Assembly (NCBI GenBank): GCA_041581335.1
Contig: JBFIDG010000121.1
Location: 1-6,491, forward strand
Direction: 5' to 3'
Source: JBFGSX01 sp041581335
Lineage (GTDB): Archaea > Thermoplasmatota > E2 > JACPAO01 > JAHFTW01
DNA length: 6,491 bases
Shown: positions 1-5,248 of the stretch, in pieces
How the letters are laid out: the number at the start of each line of letters is the position of its first letter
Numbering within the stretch: position 1 is the stretch's first letter
The notes under the pieces: model-generated
Databases searched by the model: none
What the model saw: only the letters and a program-made list of their open reading frames with translations
What the model was told of the DNA's origin: nothing
Program-made: the position numbers and the translations under genes

Positions 1-18
1 GTCCTGGAACCAACCCAT
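1..18 (-). CDS. Start of a further downstream gene, partial (first six codons only)
   Basis: Directly after the dihydroorotase stop the minus strand reads TGAATG, so an ATG at 18-16 follows the stop with no gap. The six codons in the window read Met-Gly-Trp-Phe-Gln-Asp and are open to the edge. A GAGG on the minus strand, inside the last dihydroorotase codons, lies about 8 nt upstream of this ATG and is well placed as a ribosome binding site. The stretch is too short to recognise a product. It is probably the next cistron of the pfdB-trmI-pyrC operon; the call rests only on the start codon, the ribosome binding site and the tight spacing. Confidence 0.4.
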
Positions 19-1320
19 TCAGGGTTCCTCAGGCAAGGGGATGATGCTCTCGCCCGAGCCGGCCTTTGCCACGAGGACGCGGTCCTCGATGACGGCCCTG
101 CCTGCCAAGTAGGTGTGCGTGGGGAAGACCGCGTCGTGGCCTTCGTACGGCGTCCAGCCACACTTGCTGTGCAGCATGCTCGCCTGGACGGGCACGACGT
201 CGTCCATGTCGACGACGCAGAAGTCGGCGCGCTTGCCGACGGTCAGTGTCCCCCGGTCCTTGAGCCCGAGCAACGCGGCAGGGGCCTTGGTCAAGGCGTC
301 GACCACGCTGGAGAGAGCCAGGTCGCCGCGCTGCACGGCGGCCAGCATCAGCGGCAGCATGGTCTCGACGCCGGGGACGCCGGCGGGGACGTTGGGGAAC
401 AGGTCGTCCTTCTCGCCGCGCGTGTGCGGGGCGTGGTCGGACTCGATGATGGGGATCTTGCCGTTGGCGAACGCCTTGAACAGCGCCTGGCGGCGGGTCT
501 CGTCGCGCAGCGGGGGGTTCATCTTGCCGTAGCCGGCAGGGAGTTCCCAACCGGTGTGCGTGAGAAGCAGGTGGTGCGGGCAGACACCGATGCTGAACTT
601 GCCCGCGTTGGCGGCCTGAACCGCGTCGGCACTGGCGCAATGCGCGATGTGCACGACGGGTGCGGGCTTGATGCCGGGCATCGTCTTCATGACGTCGTAG
701 ATGGATTCGACCTCGGCCAGCGGCGGGCGCGCAGCGTCATGGTCGGCGACCTCGAGCTCGGTGCGCCGGTACTGCTTCATCACGCGTTCTGCTTCGCAGT
801 GCAGGATCACGGGTCGCTTGGCGCGGCCGCAGGCGGACAGGATGTCCTTGAACGCCTTCGGGTCTTCGAGCAGCAGATCGCCGGTGGTGGCACCTAGGTA
901 GACCTTCATGCCGACGACCCATTCGAGCATCTTCTCGACCTCGCCCGTGTACCACGTGCTGCCGCCCCAGAAGCCGTAATCGACGACGCACTTGTCTTGG
1001 GCGTAGCCATGCTTCTCACGCAACAGCTTCACGGACGTGGAGGCCGGGAGCGTGTTGGGCATGTCGACGAAGCCGGTGACGCCGCCGAAGGCCGCCGAGA
1101 CGCTGCCCGAGTAGAGGTCTTCTTTGTGGGTGGCGCCGGGTTCGCGGAAGTGGACGTGGACATCGATGGCGCCGGGCAGGATCACTTTGCCGCCGAAGTC
1201 CGTGTGGTCTTCGGCCGTCTCCGTCTTGGAGATCTTCGTGATGATCCCTTTGTCATCGACGTGCAGGATGCCAGGCGTCAGTTCGCCGTCCTGGTAGATG
1301 CGGCCTGCGAAGCTCTTCAT
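19..1320 (-). CDS. pyrC: Dihydroorotase (class I / CAD-like)
   Basis: This is a 433-residue metal-dependent amidohydrolase. It interconverts N-carbamoyl-L-aspartate and L-dihydroorotate, the third step of de novo pyrimidine synthesis in the cytoplasm. Visible motifs are HVHFREPG (about residues 55-62; metal ligands His55 and His57, substrate Arg59), DMPNT with substrate Asn89, MKVYLG with Lys139 in the position of the carboxylated bridging lysine of CAD-type enzymes, ILHCEAE (His174), VHIAHC (His227) and ESDHAPHT (catalytic Asp295). The C-terminal GTLTVGKRADFCVVD closes the amidohydrolase beta-sandwich. Length is normal for class I enzymes and nothing essential is missing. The ATG start overlaps the stop of the upstream membrane-protein gene by 4 nt (ATGA), so translation is probably coupled. 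Other amidohydrolases such as hydantoinase or allantoinase are possible in principle, but the HFREPG and MPNT signatures favour dihydroorotase. No aspartate carbamoyltransferase gene is visible beside it. Confidence 0.95.
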   Translation of the reverse strand: MKSFAGRIYQDGELTPGILHVDDKGIITKISKTETAEDHTDFGGKVILPGAIDVHVHFREPGATHKEDLYSGSVSAAFGGVTGFVDMPNTLPASTSVKLLREKHGYAQDKCVVDYGFWGGSTWYTGEVEKMLEWVVGMKVYLGATTGDLLLEDPKAFKDILSACGRAKRPVILHCEAERVMKQYRRTELEVADHDAARPPLAEVESIYDVMKTMPGIKPAPVVHIAHCASADAVQAANAGKFSIGVCPHHLLLTHTGWELPAGYGKMNPPLRDETRRQALFKAFANGKIPIIESDHAPHTRGEKDDLFPNVPAGVPGVETMLPLMLAAVQRGDLALSSVVDALTKAPAALLGLKDRGTLTVGKRADFCVVDMDDVVPVQASMLHSKCGWTPYEGHDAVFPTHTYLAGRAVIEDRVLVAKAGSGESIIPLPEEP

Positions 1321-1889
1321 CCGCTGGCCCCCCAGACGCCGATCTCCCCGGATCGGACCATCTCATCGAGGGAGTGGCGGAATGAGCGCGTCCAGGTCAG
1401 GAGGCGCATCTGGTAGCCGGCCAAGATGCCCACGAAGAGCGCGTTGGCGGCGATGACAGGGAGGGTGAACGCGGCGCTGCCGGCATCGACGAAGGCGAGG
1501 ATCAGCAGGCCCAGTTCTGTGGCCCAAAGCAGGGTGAGCAAGGCAGCGAGCCAGGCGACGTGGAACGTCGTGCTGCCGCCACGCACCTTGCGGGCCAGTT
1601 CGGGGACGTTCTCGCATGCCGGTGCCAGTTTCATCCACTGGTTCCAGGTGCCACGCATGCTGTCTTCGTAGCCGCGGCTGGTGCGCCAGCCCAGGAGGGC
1701 GCCGATGCCGAGACCCACCAACAGGACGCCACCGTGGACGACGGCGCCAAGGGGGGCCCAAAGGAACCATGCGGGGACGAAGAGGACCAATGCGAGCACC
1801 ATGAGCATGATGACGCGCAGCCGACCCATCCGCTGCGCTCCGCTCAAGAGTTGGATGAAGTCCTTGGCGACGCCGCGGGGCACAAGCAT
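1317..1889 (-). CDS. Unrecognised membrane protein with four predicted helices
   Basis: I do not recognise a family. Numbering from the upstream GTG at 1907, hydrophobic segments lie at about 33-50, 55-73, 118-140 and 147-167. The loop between helices 2 and 3 (about 74-117) and the C-terminal tail are rich in Arg and Lys, so both ends and the central loop are predicted to be cytoplasmic by the positive-inside rule. No catalytic motif is seen. I chose the ATG at 1889 because a GAGGTG at 1905-1900 lies 10 nt upstream; the GTG at 1907 would place that motif inside the gene. A third option is the ATG at 1829, which still keeps all four helices. The gene starts 57 nt after the trmI stop and ends in a 4-nt overlap with pyrC, so it is part of the same operon. 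A link to pyrimidine metabolism or tRNA modification cannot be claimed. Confidence 0.75.
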   Translation of the reverse strand: MLVPRGVAKDFIQLLSGAQRMGRLRVIMLMVLALVLFVPAWFLWAPLGAVVHGGVLLVGLGIGALLGWRTSRGYEDSMRGTWNQWMKLAPACENVPELARKVRGGSTTFHVAWLAALLTLLWATELGLLILAFVDAGSAAFTLPVIAANALFVGILAGYQMRLLTWTRSFRHSLDEMVRSGEIGVWGASG

Positions 1890-1905
1890 CCCAGGAGGGC
1901 ACCTC
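1890..1905 (-). promoter_or_regulatory. Ribosome binding site of the membrane-protein gene, possibly self-masking
   Basis: On the minus strand GAGGTG (1905-1900) precedes the ATG at 1889 by 10 nt and decides between that ATG and the GTG at 1907. The same stretch reads GAGG-TGC-CCTC, a 4-bp stem with a 3-nt loop that could pair the anti-16S bases with the nucleotides just before the start. The stem is short, so any regulatory effect is speculative. Confidence 0.4.
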
Positions 1906-1946
1906 ACTTGAATGCCGTGGTTTCTTCCGCCAAGCGCGGGAGTGGT

Positions 1947-2723
1947 TCAGGCGGCCTTGAGGGCGCGACCGAAGATCAGGAACGCCGTGTGGCCGATGCC
2001 GTCGTGGCTGGGTCGGCTACCGAACTCCTTGACCTCCCAGGCCCGCTCGATGATCTCCATGCACTGGATCTCGACATACCCTGCGGCCTCCATAGCACGG
2101 ACCGTCTTCTCCATCTGGCTGACCTGGGGGCAATAGCAGACGATACGTGCGCCAGGCGCCAGCATCGACCCGAGGTTCGGGATCGCGGCCCACGGCTCAG
2201 GTTGGTCCAGCAGCACCGCCTGGAATGGCCCTTGCACGGCGTCCGCGACACCCTGGGTCAGGTCACCGATGTGGCACTCGACGCGGTCGCCGAGGCCGGC
2301 CTTGACGACGTTCTCCATGGCCCATTCCCGGAAGTCCTCGCGCAGTTCTTGCACGACGACGCGGCCAGATTCGCCCACGGCCCAGGCCAGGGCGAGGGTG
2401 GTGGCGCCGCTCCCGATGCCGCTCTCCAAGACGCGGTCGCCGGCGCCGACACCGAGTTCATACACGATGCGACTGGCATCCTTGGCCTGGATGATGGCGG
2501 CCTTGCGGCGCAGCGTGCCGACCAGGTCAGGCAGGTCCGGGCGCAGGACGTACAGGGATTTGCCAGCGATCTCGATGGGGTCGCCCCAGGCGCAGCCGAT
2601 GAGGCGGGCAGGGTCATAGACGCCGAGACCCTTCTCCTTGACGGCGCCGGGGTTGGCGAAGACCAGCCAGCGGCGGCCCGTGCCGGGCTCCAATAGGACG
2701 ACGCGGTCGCCTTGGGCGATCAT
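1947..2723 (-). CDS. trmI: tRNA (adenine-N1)-methyltransferase, TrmI family
   Basis: This 258-residue protein is an S-adenosylmethionine-dependent methyltransferase predicted to make m1A in the T-loop of tRNA (position 58, and in some archaea also 57). It has the family layout. An N-terminal small beta domain (about 1-65) is followed by the RRKAAIIQAKDASRIV linker (about 72-87). The Rossmann-like catalytic domain follows, with SAM motif I ESGIGSGATT (100-109), motif II around VVVQELRED (122-130), the GDLTQG turn (153-158) and motif IV LLDQPEPW (171-178). The C-terminal strand reads GHTAFLIFGRALKA. The family norm for motif IV is Asp-Leu/Met-Pro-x-Pro-Trp; here the second residue is Gln, a mild departure. 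Length matches archaeal TrmI. The ATG overlaps the pfdB stop by 4 nt (ATGA), implying coupled translation with the prefoldin subunit. Confidence 0.92.
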   Translation of the reverse strand: MIAQGDRVVLLEPGTGRRWLVFANPGAVKEKGLGVYDPARLIGCAWGDPIEIAGKSLYVLRPDLPDLVGTLRRKAAIIQAKDASRIVYELGVGAGDRVLESGIGSGATTLALAWAVGESGRVVVQELREDFREWAMENVVKAGLGDRVECHIGDLTQGVADAVQGPFQAVLLDQPEPWAAIPNLGSMLAPGARIVCYCPQVSQMEKTVRAMEAAGYVEIQCMEIIERAWEVKEFGSRPSHDGIGHTAFLIFGRALKAA

Positions 2724-3070
2724 GCCTGCTTCGCGAACGCGGCCTGCAGTTTGGCCTGCAAGGCGTCAAGGGCCTTCTTGAGTTCCACTTCCTGCGCCTT
2801 GATGCGCTTGATGCGGACCTCCATGGTCTCCAGGTCGTCCTTGAGGCGCGCCATGGCGGCGTCCTTGGAGGCGTCCTGGATGAGCATGCTGCCGACGTTG
2901 CGGTAGACCGCGGCGTCAGGGCCGAGGCCTTCGAGGGCCTCGATGGCCATCTCGGCTTCGGCCTGCAGGCCTTCGAACTGTTGGCGCTGCCCAGAGACGC
3001 TCTGGAGCTGCTGGCTCATCTGTTGCAGCTGTTGCACCTGTTGTTGGAGGTCTGCCTTGGAGTCGGCCAT
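2720..3070 (-). CDS. pfdB: Prefoldin beta subunit
   Basis: This 116-residue protein is a subunit of the archaeal prefoldin hexamer (two alpha, four beta), which captures unfolded proteins in the cytoplasm and hands them to the thermosome. The layout is classic: a long N-terminal coiled-coil helix (about 5-48, very rich in Gln), a beta hairpin with the signature VYRNVGSMLIQDAS (about 55-68), and a second coiled-coil helix (about 69-113). The length is normal for archaeal beta subunits. The ATG is at 3070. No good Shine-Dalgarno motif lies just upstream, so the message may be leaderless or have a weak site. It appears to be the first gene of the operon and its stop overlaps the trmI start. The partner alpha subunit is not in this window. 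Confidence 0.93.
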   Translation of the reverse strand: MADSKADLQQQVQQLQQMSQQLQSVSGQRQQFEGLQAEAEMAIEALEGLGPDAAVYRNVGSMLIQDASKDAAMARLKDDLETMEVRIKRIKAQEVELKKALDALQAKLQAAFAKQA

Positions 3071-3171
3071 GTCGGCGCCGAGTCTGCCTGACTTCTTAGC
3101 GGCGACGGGTGTTGCAGGCCGCGGGCCTTGCGAATTTCATGGACCGGACATAGCGAAGCCACCCCGCCAGA
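3071..3171 (-). promoter_or_regulatory. Intergenic region with the probable promoter of the pfdB operon
   Basis: These 101 bases separate the lipoprotein stop (TAA) from the pfdB ATG and must carry the promoter if pfdB heads its own transcript. Two weak AT-rich candidates are seen on the minus strand: CTAAGAAG centred about 25 nt before the ATG, which would give a nearly leaderless mRNA, and ATGAAATTC around 3132-3140, which would give a leader of roughly 40 nt. Neither is a strong TATA box. Read-through from the lipoprotein gene is also possible. No small gene is visible here. Confidence 0.35.
3114..3131. repeat. Short inverted repeat downstream of the lipoprotein gene
   Basis: AGGCC (3116-3120) and GGCCT (3124-3128) form a 5-bp GC stem around a 3-nt loop, extendable by GC/GC with one bulged T. 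It lies about 40 nt beyond the lipoprotein stop. There is no T-tract after it, which archaeal termination usually needs, so I do not call it a terminator. Confidence 0.3.
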
Positions 3172-4539
3172 TTACTCAGCCAAGTCGACCCGAAGCTCCC
3201 CGTTCATATCATACAATCTTGAGGGCAGCAACGGCACAGAGCCCGCTGGCTCAAACGACATCCGAATGGTCCCATCGAGAACCGGACTCCCCGGAACTCG
3301 TATCGACACCAAGTCCATGGCTCGGAATTCCCGGTCGCCCCGATCAAGCGCCTCGCTGATCATGTCGTCAAGCCTTGGCATGCTGGGCCACGCAGCGCCG
3401 TCAAACCCCGCCGGCCGCTCACTTGTTCCAGTGACACGTGTTTCAATAGTGTGGCTGCGATTTAGGGTGTCCCGTTCCACATTCACGCGGAAGCCCCCGC
3501 TGGCAGCCCGGACTACGAGCTGCCATTCCCAGGTTTCCTCGACGATTGCCACGCCTGCGATGCCTGTACCTGACCGCCCTACAAGCCGGAAGACCGCCGC
3601 ATGGAGGGTCGCCGAGTCGTCGTGGAGCACGGCTTGGATTGTTGTGTTGGCCACCCCAGCCGCGTCGAATGCCTCACCAAGGGGAAAGAAGAAATCCGAC
3701 TGCCCGTCCGCAGGAGGCATTCTCACGGGGGCCACAATAGGCGCTCGCGGTTCGCCCTTCCACACGACCGGCACGCCGGAACCGTCCATGTTGGTGGCTT
3801 CCAAGCGCCAGCCAAACCGATCCCCATCAGCTTCCTGGACGTGGCAAGAAATGGGAATGCCTATGCCGGCATCAAACTCGACGACGCCGGTGAAGACATC
3901 GCAATTGTTGAAACCGTCCAATGGCTTGAGCCTGGATCCATCCATGCTGGCCGTATCGTCCGACGCCGCCCGCAGCCGCCAAATGTCTCCATCCCGGTAG
4001 CGCACGTCGAACGCCGCCTCGCCGTGAGTCACACCTAGACTGACATTGGTTGATCGTGCAAGCGCAATCGGCGTTCCGAAGAAGATGGAAAACGGCGTCG
4101 GCTCCGTGAACACGTTGGCAATCTCTTTGAGGCAACCCCTCGTTGACGCCGCGTCCGGGAAAACCGGGTAGCATGACTGGCGGGTCTCCAGGACCTTACC
4201 GTTCTGGTCAACACGATGGACCATCGAGAAATCCATGTCCTCCGCGCCACCGTACGTGAAATGCTCAGACACCACCCAACCACCCGGCGTCGATTGCACG
4301 CTGATATTCCGCCACGACTCAATGGCCGTGGGCCACACGGGATCGAGGCGGTACTCGGCCCACGCGCCGTCCTGTAGCCTGAGGTGCGGGGGCTCGATCC
4401 CGAACGGAGCATCGGGCGACGACCCGATGCAACCAGCAACGCTCATGGCCGCAAGCAGTAGCCACACGGCCTGGGCCTTGGGCGCGTCGCGAGCAATCCT
4501 GGGCATAGCCGCACGGAATCGAGCCCCCGTCATGGGCAC
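3172..4539 (-). CDS. Predicted exported lipoprotein, function unknown
   Basis: I do not recognise this 455-residue protein. Its N-terminus has a basic stretch (about 7-22), a hydrophobic core (about 24-36) and a lipobox-like VAGC ending at Cys37, so it should be exported and lipid-anchored on the outer face of the membrane. The rest is predominantly beta-like with no membrane helix. It holds a DGAWAEYRLDP segment (57-67), four further cysteines (123, 136, 213, 232) that could form two disulfides, and several N-x-S/T sequons. The GTG start at 4539 shares one base with the upstream stop (TAGTG), and a GAGGGTG lies 7 nt before it, which supports this start over ATGs at 4533 and 4506; the ATG at 4506 would also leave a good signal peptide. 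Third-position GC is visibly lower than in pyrC or the regulator. A binding, adhesion or surface-layer role is possible but unsupported. Confidence 0.8.
   Translation of the reverse strand: MPMTGARFRAAMPRIARDAPKAQAVWLLLAAMSVAGCIGSSPDAPFGIEPPHLRLQDGAWAEYRLDPVWPTAIESWRNISVQSTPGGWVVSEHFTYGGAEDMDFSMVHRVDQNGKVLETRQSCYPVFPDAASTRGCLKEIANVFTEPTPFSIFFGTPIALARSTNVSLGVTHGEAAFDVRYRDGDIWRLRAASDDTASMDGSRLKPLDGFNNCDVFTGVVEFDAGIGIPISCHVQEADGDRFGWRLEATNMDGSGVPVVWKGEPRAPIVAPVRMPPADGQSDFFFPLGEAFDAAGVANTTIQAVLHDDSATLHAAVFRLVGRSGTGIAGVAIVEETWEWQLVVRAASGGFRVNVERDTLNRSHTIETRVTGTSERPAGFDGAAWPSMPRLDDMISEALDRGDREFRAMDLVSIRVPGSPVLDGTIRMSFEPAGSVPLLPSRLYDMNGELRVDLAE
4409..4430. repeat. Perfect 8-bp inverted repeat inside the lipoprotein gene
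   Basis: GCATCGGG (4409-4416) and CCCGATGC (4423-4430) flank the 6-nt loop CGACGA. The repeat lies over the codons immediately after the lipobox cysteine. In mRNA it would give a stable GC-rich hairpin about 110 nt after the start codon. It may be chance in GC-rich coding sequence. Confidence 0.5.
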
Positions 4540-5093
4540 TACGCGGCACCCTCACAAATGCTGTCGCTGGCGTAGGCAAGCGCAAACGGCATGTCCACCT
4601 CAGCCCCGCTTCCGGGGTCCGGATTATTCAGGGCTGCTGTGGCTGTCGATTCCACCGTGGCGTACTTGCAGGAATCAGGATCCCCTGCGTTCGCGATATC
4701 GGTAAAATCCTCCGCGCACCCCGAATTGGCTGGGAACGAACACGACCCACTGCCAAGCGTGGTCTCATATTCAGCTTCCCCCGGGTACGGCACGTTGCTC
4801 ATTCCGCCGCCCAGGGTCATGTGATACGCCATGTTCGGCGCATCGGCCACTTTTTCCACCTTCATGGACGCGGCCGCAACCGCACAAACGGCGTTGCTTA
4901 CATGGCACGTCGTGATCCATTCACCTAGTTCGATTCCATCGCCAAGTCCAGGAACGTCCGGGAGATCGGGGACGACCACGCACTTGTCCCGGAATTGGAC
5001 TTCGCATTCCGACTCGGCCAGGCTGGCGGGTGTTGTACCGAGCGCAATCATCAATGCGCATGCTAACATCGCTGTGTGTTTGGTGCTTGTCAT
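4539..5093 (-). CDS. Small acidic cysteine-rich secreted protein, function unknown
   Basis: I do not recognise this protein of 184 residues. From the chosen ATG at 5093 it begins with a Sec-type signal peptide (MTSTKH, then a hydrophobic core to about residue 20) and a likely cleavage after ASLA (about residue 26). The mature part has eight cysteines (about 30, 38, 63, 70, 118, 126, 142, 180), enough for four disulfides, and far more Asp/Glu than Lys/Arg. It holds two proline/glycine-rich turns (VPDLPDVPGLGDG and NNPDPGSG) and no membrane helix. I prefer the ATG at 5093 over the in-frame ATG at 5132. GGTGA lies 4 nt before it, it starts a proper signal peptide, and the predicted transcription start falls downstream of 5132. 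Its TAG stop overlaps the lipoprotein GTG by one base. Base composition at the 5' end is markedly AT-richer than the surroundings. Confidence 0.78.
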   Translation of the reverse strand: MTSTKHTAMLACALMIALGTTPASLAESECEVQFRDKCVVVPDLPDVPGLGDGIELGEWITTCHVSNAVCAVAAASMKVEKVADAPNMAYHMTLGGGMSNVPYPGEAEYETTLGSGSCSFPANSGCAEDFTDIANAGDPDSCKYATVESTATAALNNPDPGSGAEVDMPFALAYASDSICEGAA

Positions 5094-5119
5094 TATTTCA
5101 CCGTGGCCTGTGTAGACCA

Positions 5120-5160
5120 CCAGCCTGAGCATGGCGGGGGGGGGGGATTTCTACCCCCCT
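5120..5160 (-). promoter_or_regulatory. Candidate promoter of the secreted-protein/lipoprotein pair
   Basis: On the minus strand the purine run AGGGGGG (5160-5154) is followed by TAGAAAT (5153-5147). This fits a BRE-like element next to a weak TATA-like box, an AT island in GC-rich DNA. Transcription starting about 25 nt downstream would begin near 5123-5126, leaving a leader of about 30 nt with GGTGA before the ATG at 5093. The box is not a strong consensus; the call rests on position and composition. Confidence 0.4.
5136..5146. repeat. Homopolymer tract of 11 G
   Basis: Eleven consecutive G (C on the minus strand) lie between a TATA-like box and the predicted start of the minus-strand transcript. 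Together with CCCCCC at 5154-5159 it can form a 6-bp G:C stem around the 7-nt AT-rich loop 5147-5153. Tracts of this length are prone to slippage in replication and to sequencing error. Confidence 0.9.
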
Positions 5161-5171
5161 GTTGCGTTTCC

Positions 5172-5185
5172 CGATTGTCTAATCG
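5172..5185. repeat. Inverted repeat CGATT-4 nt-AATCG in the divergent region
   Basis: CGATT (5172-5176) and AATCG (5181-5185) are separated by GTCT. It lies about 20 nt upstream of the TATA-like box of the minus-strand promoter and about 25 nt upstream of the plus-strand one, where an activator or repressor dimer could affect both. Five base pairs per arm is short, so this is a candidate operator only. Confidence 0.35.
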
Positions 5186-5209
5186 ACCAGCCGCGCCATT
5201 GAACAAGCC

Positions 5210-5217
5210 TCAATAAT
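5210..5217 (+). promoter_or_regulatory. Candidate TATA box of the HTH regulator gene
   Basis: TCAATAAT, preceded by the mixed AACAAGCC, is the clearest AT-rich box upstream of the regulator. A start about 25 nt downstream would fall near 5239-5242, only a few bases before the ATG at 5249, so the message would be nearly leaderless. The absence of a convincing Shine-Dalgarno motif before that ATG agrees with this. Confidence 0.5.
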
Positions 5218-5218
5218 G

Positions 5219-5230
5219 CGAACATGTTCG
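5219..5230. promoter_or_regulatory. Perfect 12-bp palindrome, candidate operator of the regulator gene
   Basis: CGAACATGTTCG is a perfect palindrome placed directly after the TATA-like box and before the regulator start codon. The half-site CGAAC recurs at 5229-5233, one 10-bp helical turn after its first copy at 5219-5223. Binding here would block transcription initiation, so it suits a repressor site and perhaps autoregulation by the gene it precedes. No binding partner can be proven from sequence. Confidence 0.5.
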
Positions 5231-5248
5231 AACGCTTGGTAACCTGGT

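Noticed and set aside
115..897. Plus-strand open frame of 260 codons opposite pyrC
   Set aside because: pyrC is certain from its motifs, and the antisense translation is a low-complexity G/D/V/R-rich shadow.
1560..2696. Long plus-strand open frame (378 codons) opposite trmI and the membrane-protein gene
   Set aside because: It lies antisense to well-supported genes, its translation is dominated by A, D, G, R and H as expected from the complement of GC-rich codons, and it has no recognisable domain.
2990..3055. CAA/CAG-rich stretch resembling a trinucleotide repeat
   Set aside because: It encodes the Gln-rich first helix of the prefoldin beta coiled coil and is interrupted by other codons; there is no sign of tandem expansion.
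3128..4000. Plus-strand open frame of 290 codons opposite the lipoprotein
   Set aside because: The opposite frame has a coherent signal peptide, lipobox and coupled start; this one is Ser/Arg/Pro-rich without any motif or ribosome binding site.
5091..5132. Longer start (ATG at 5132) for the secreted protein
   Set aside because: It would put 13 residues before the signal peptide, has no ribosome binding site next to the C11 tract, and lies upstream of the predicted transcription start.
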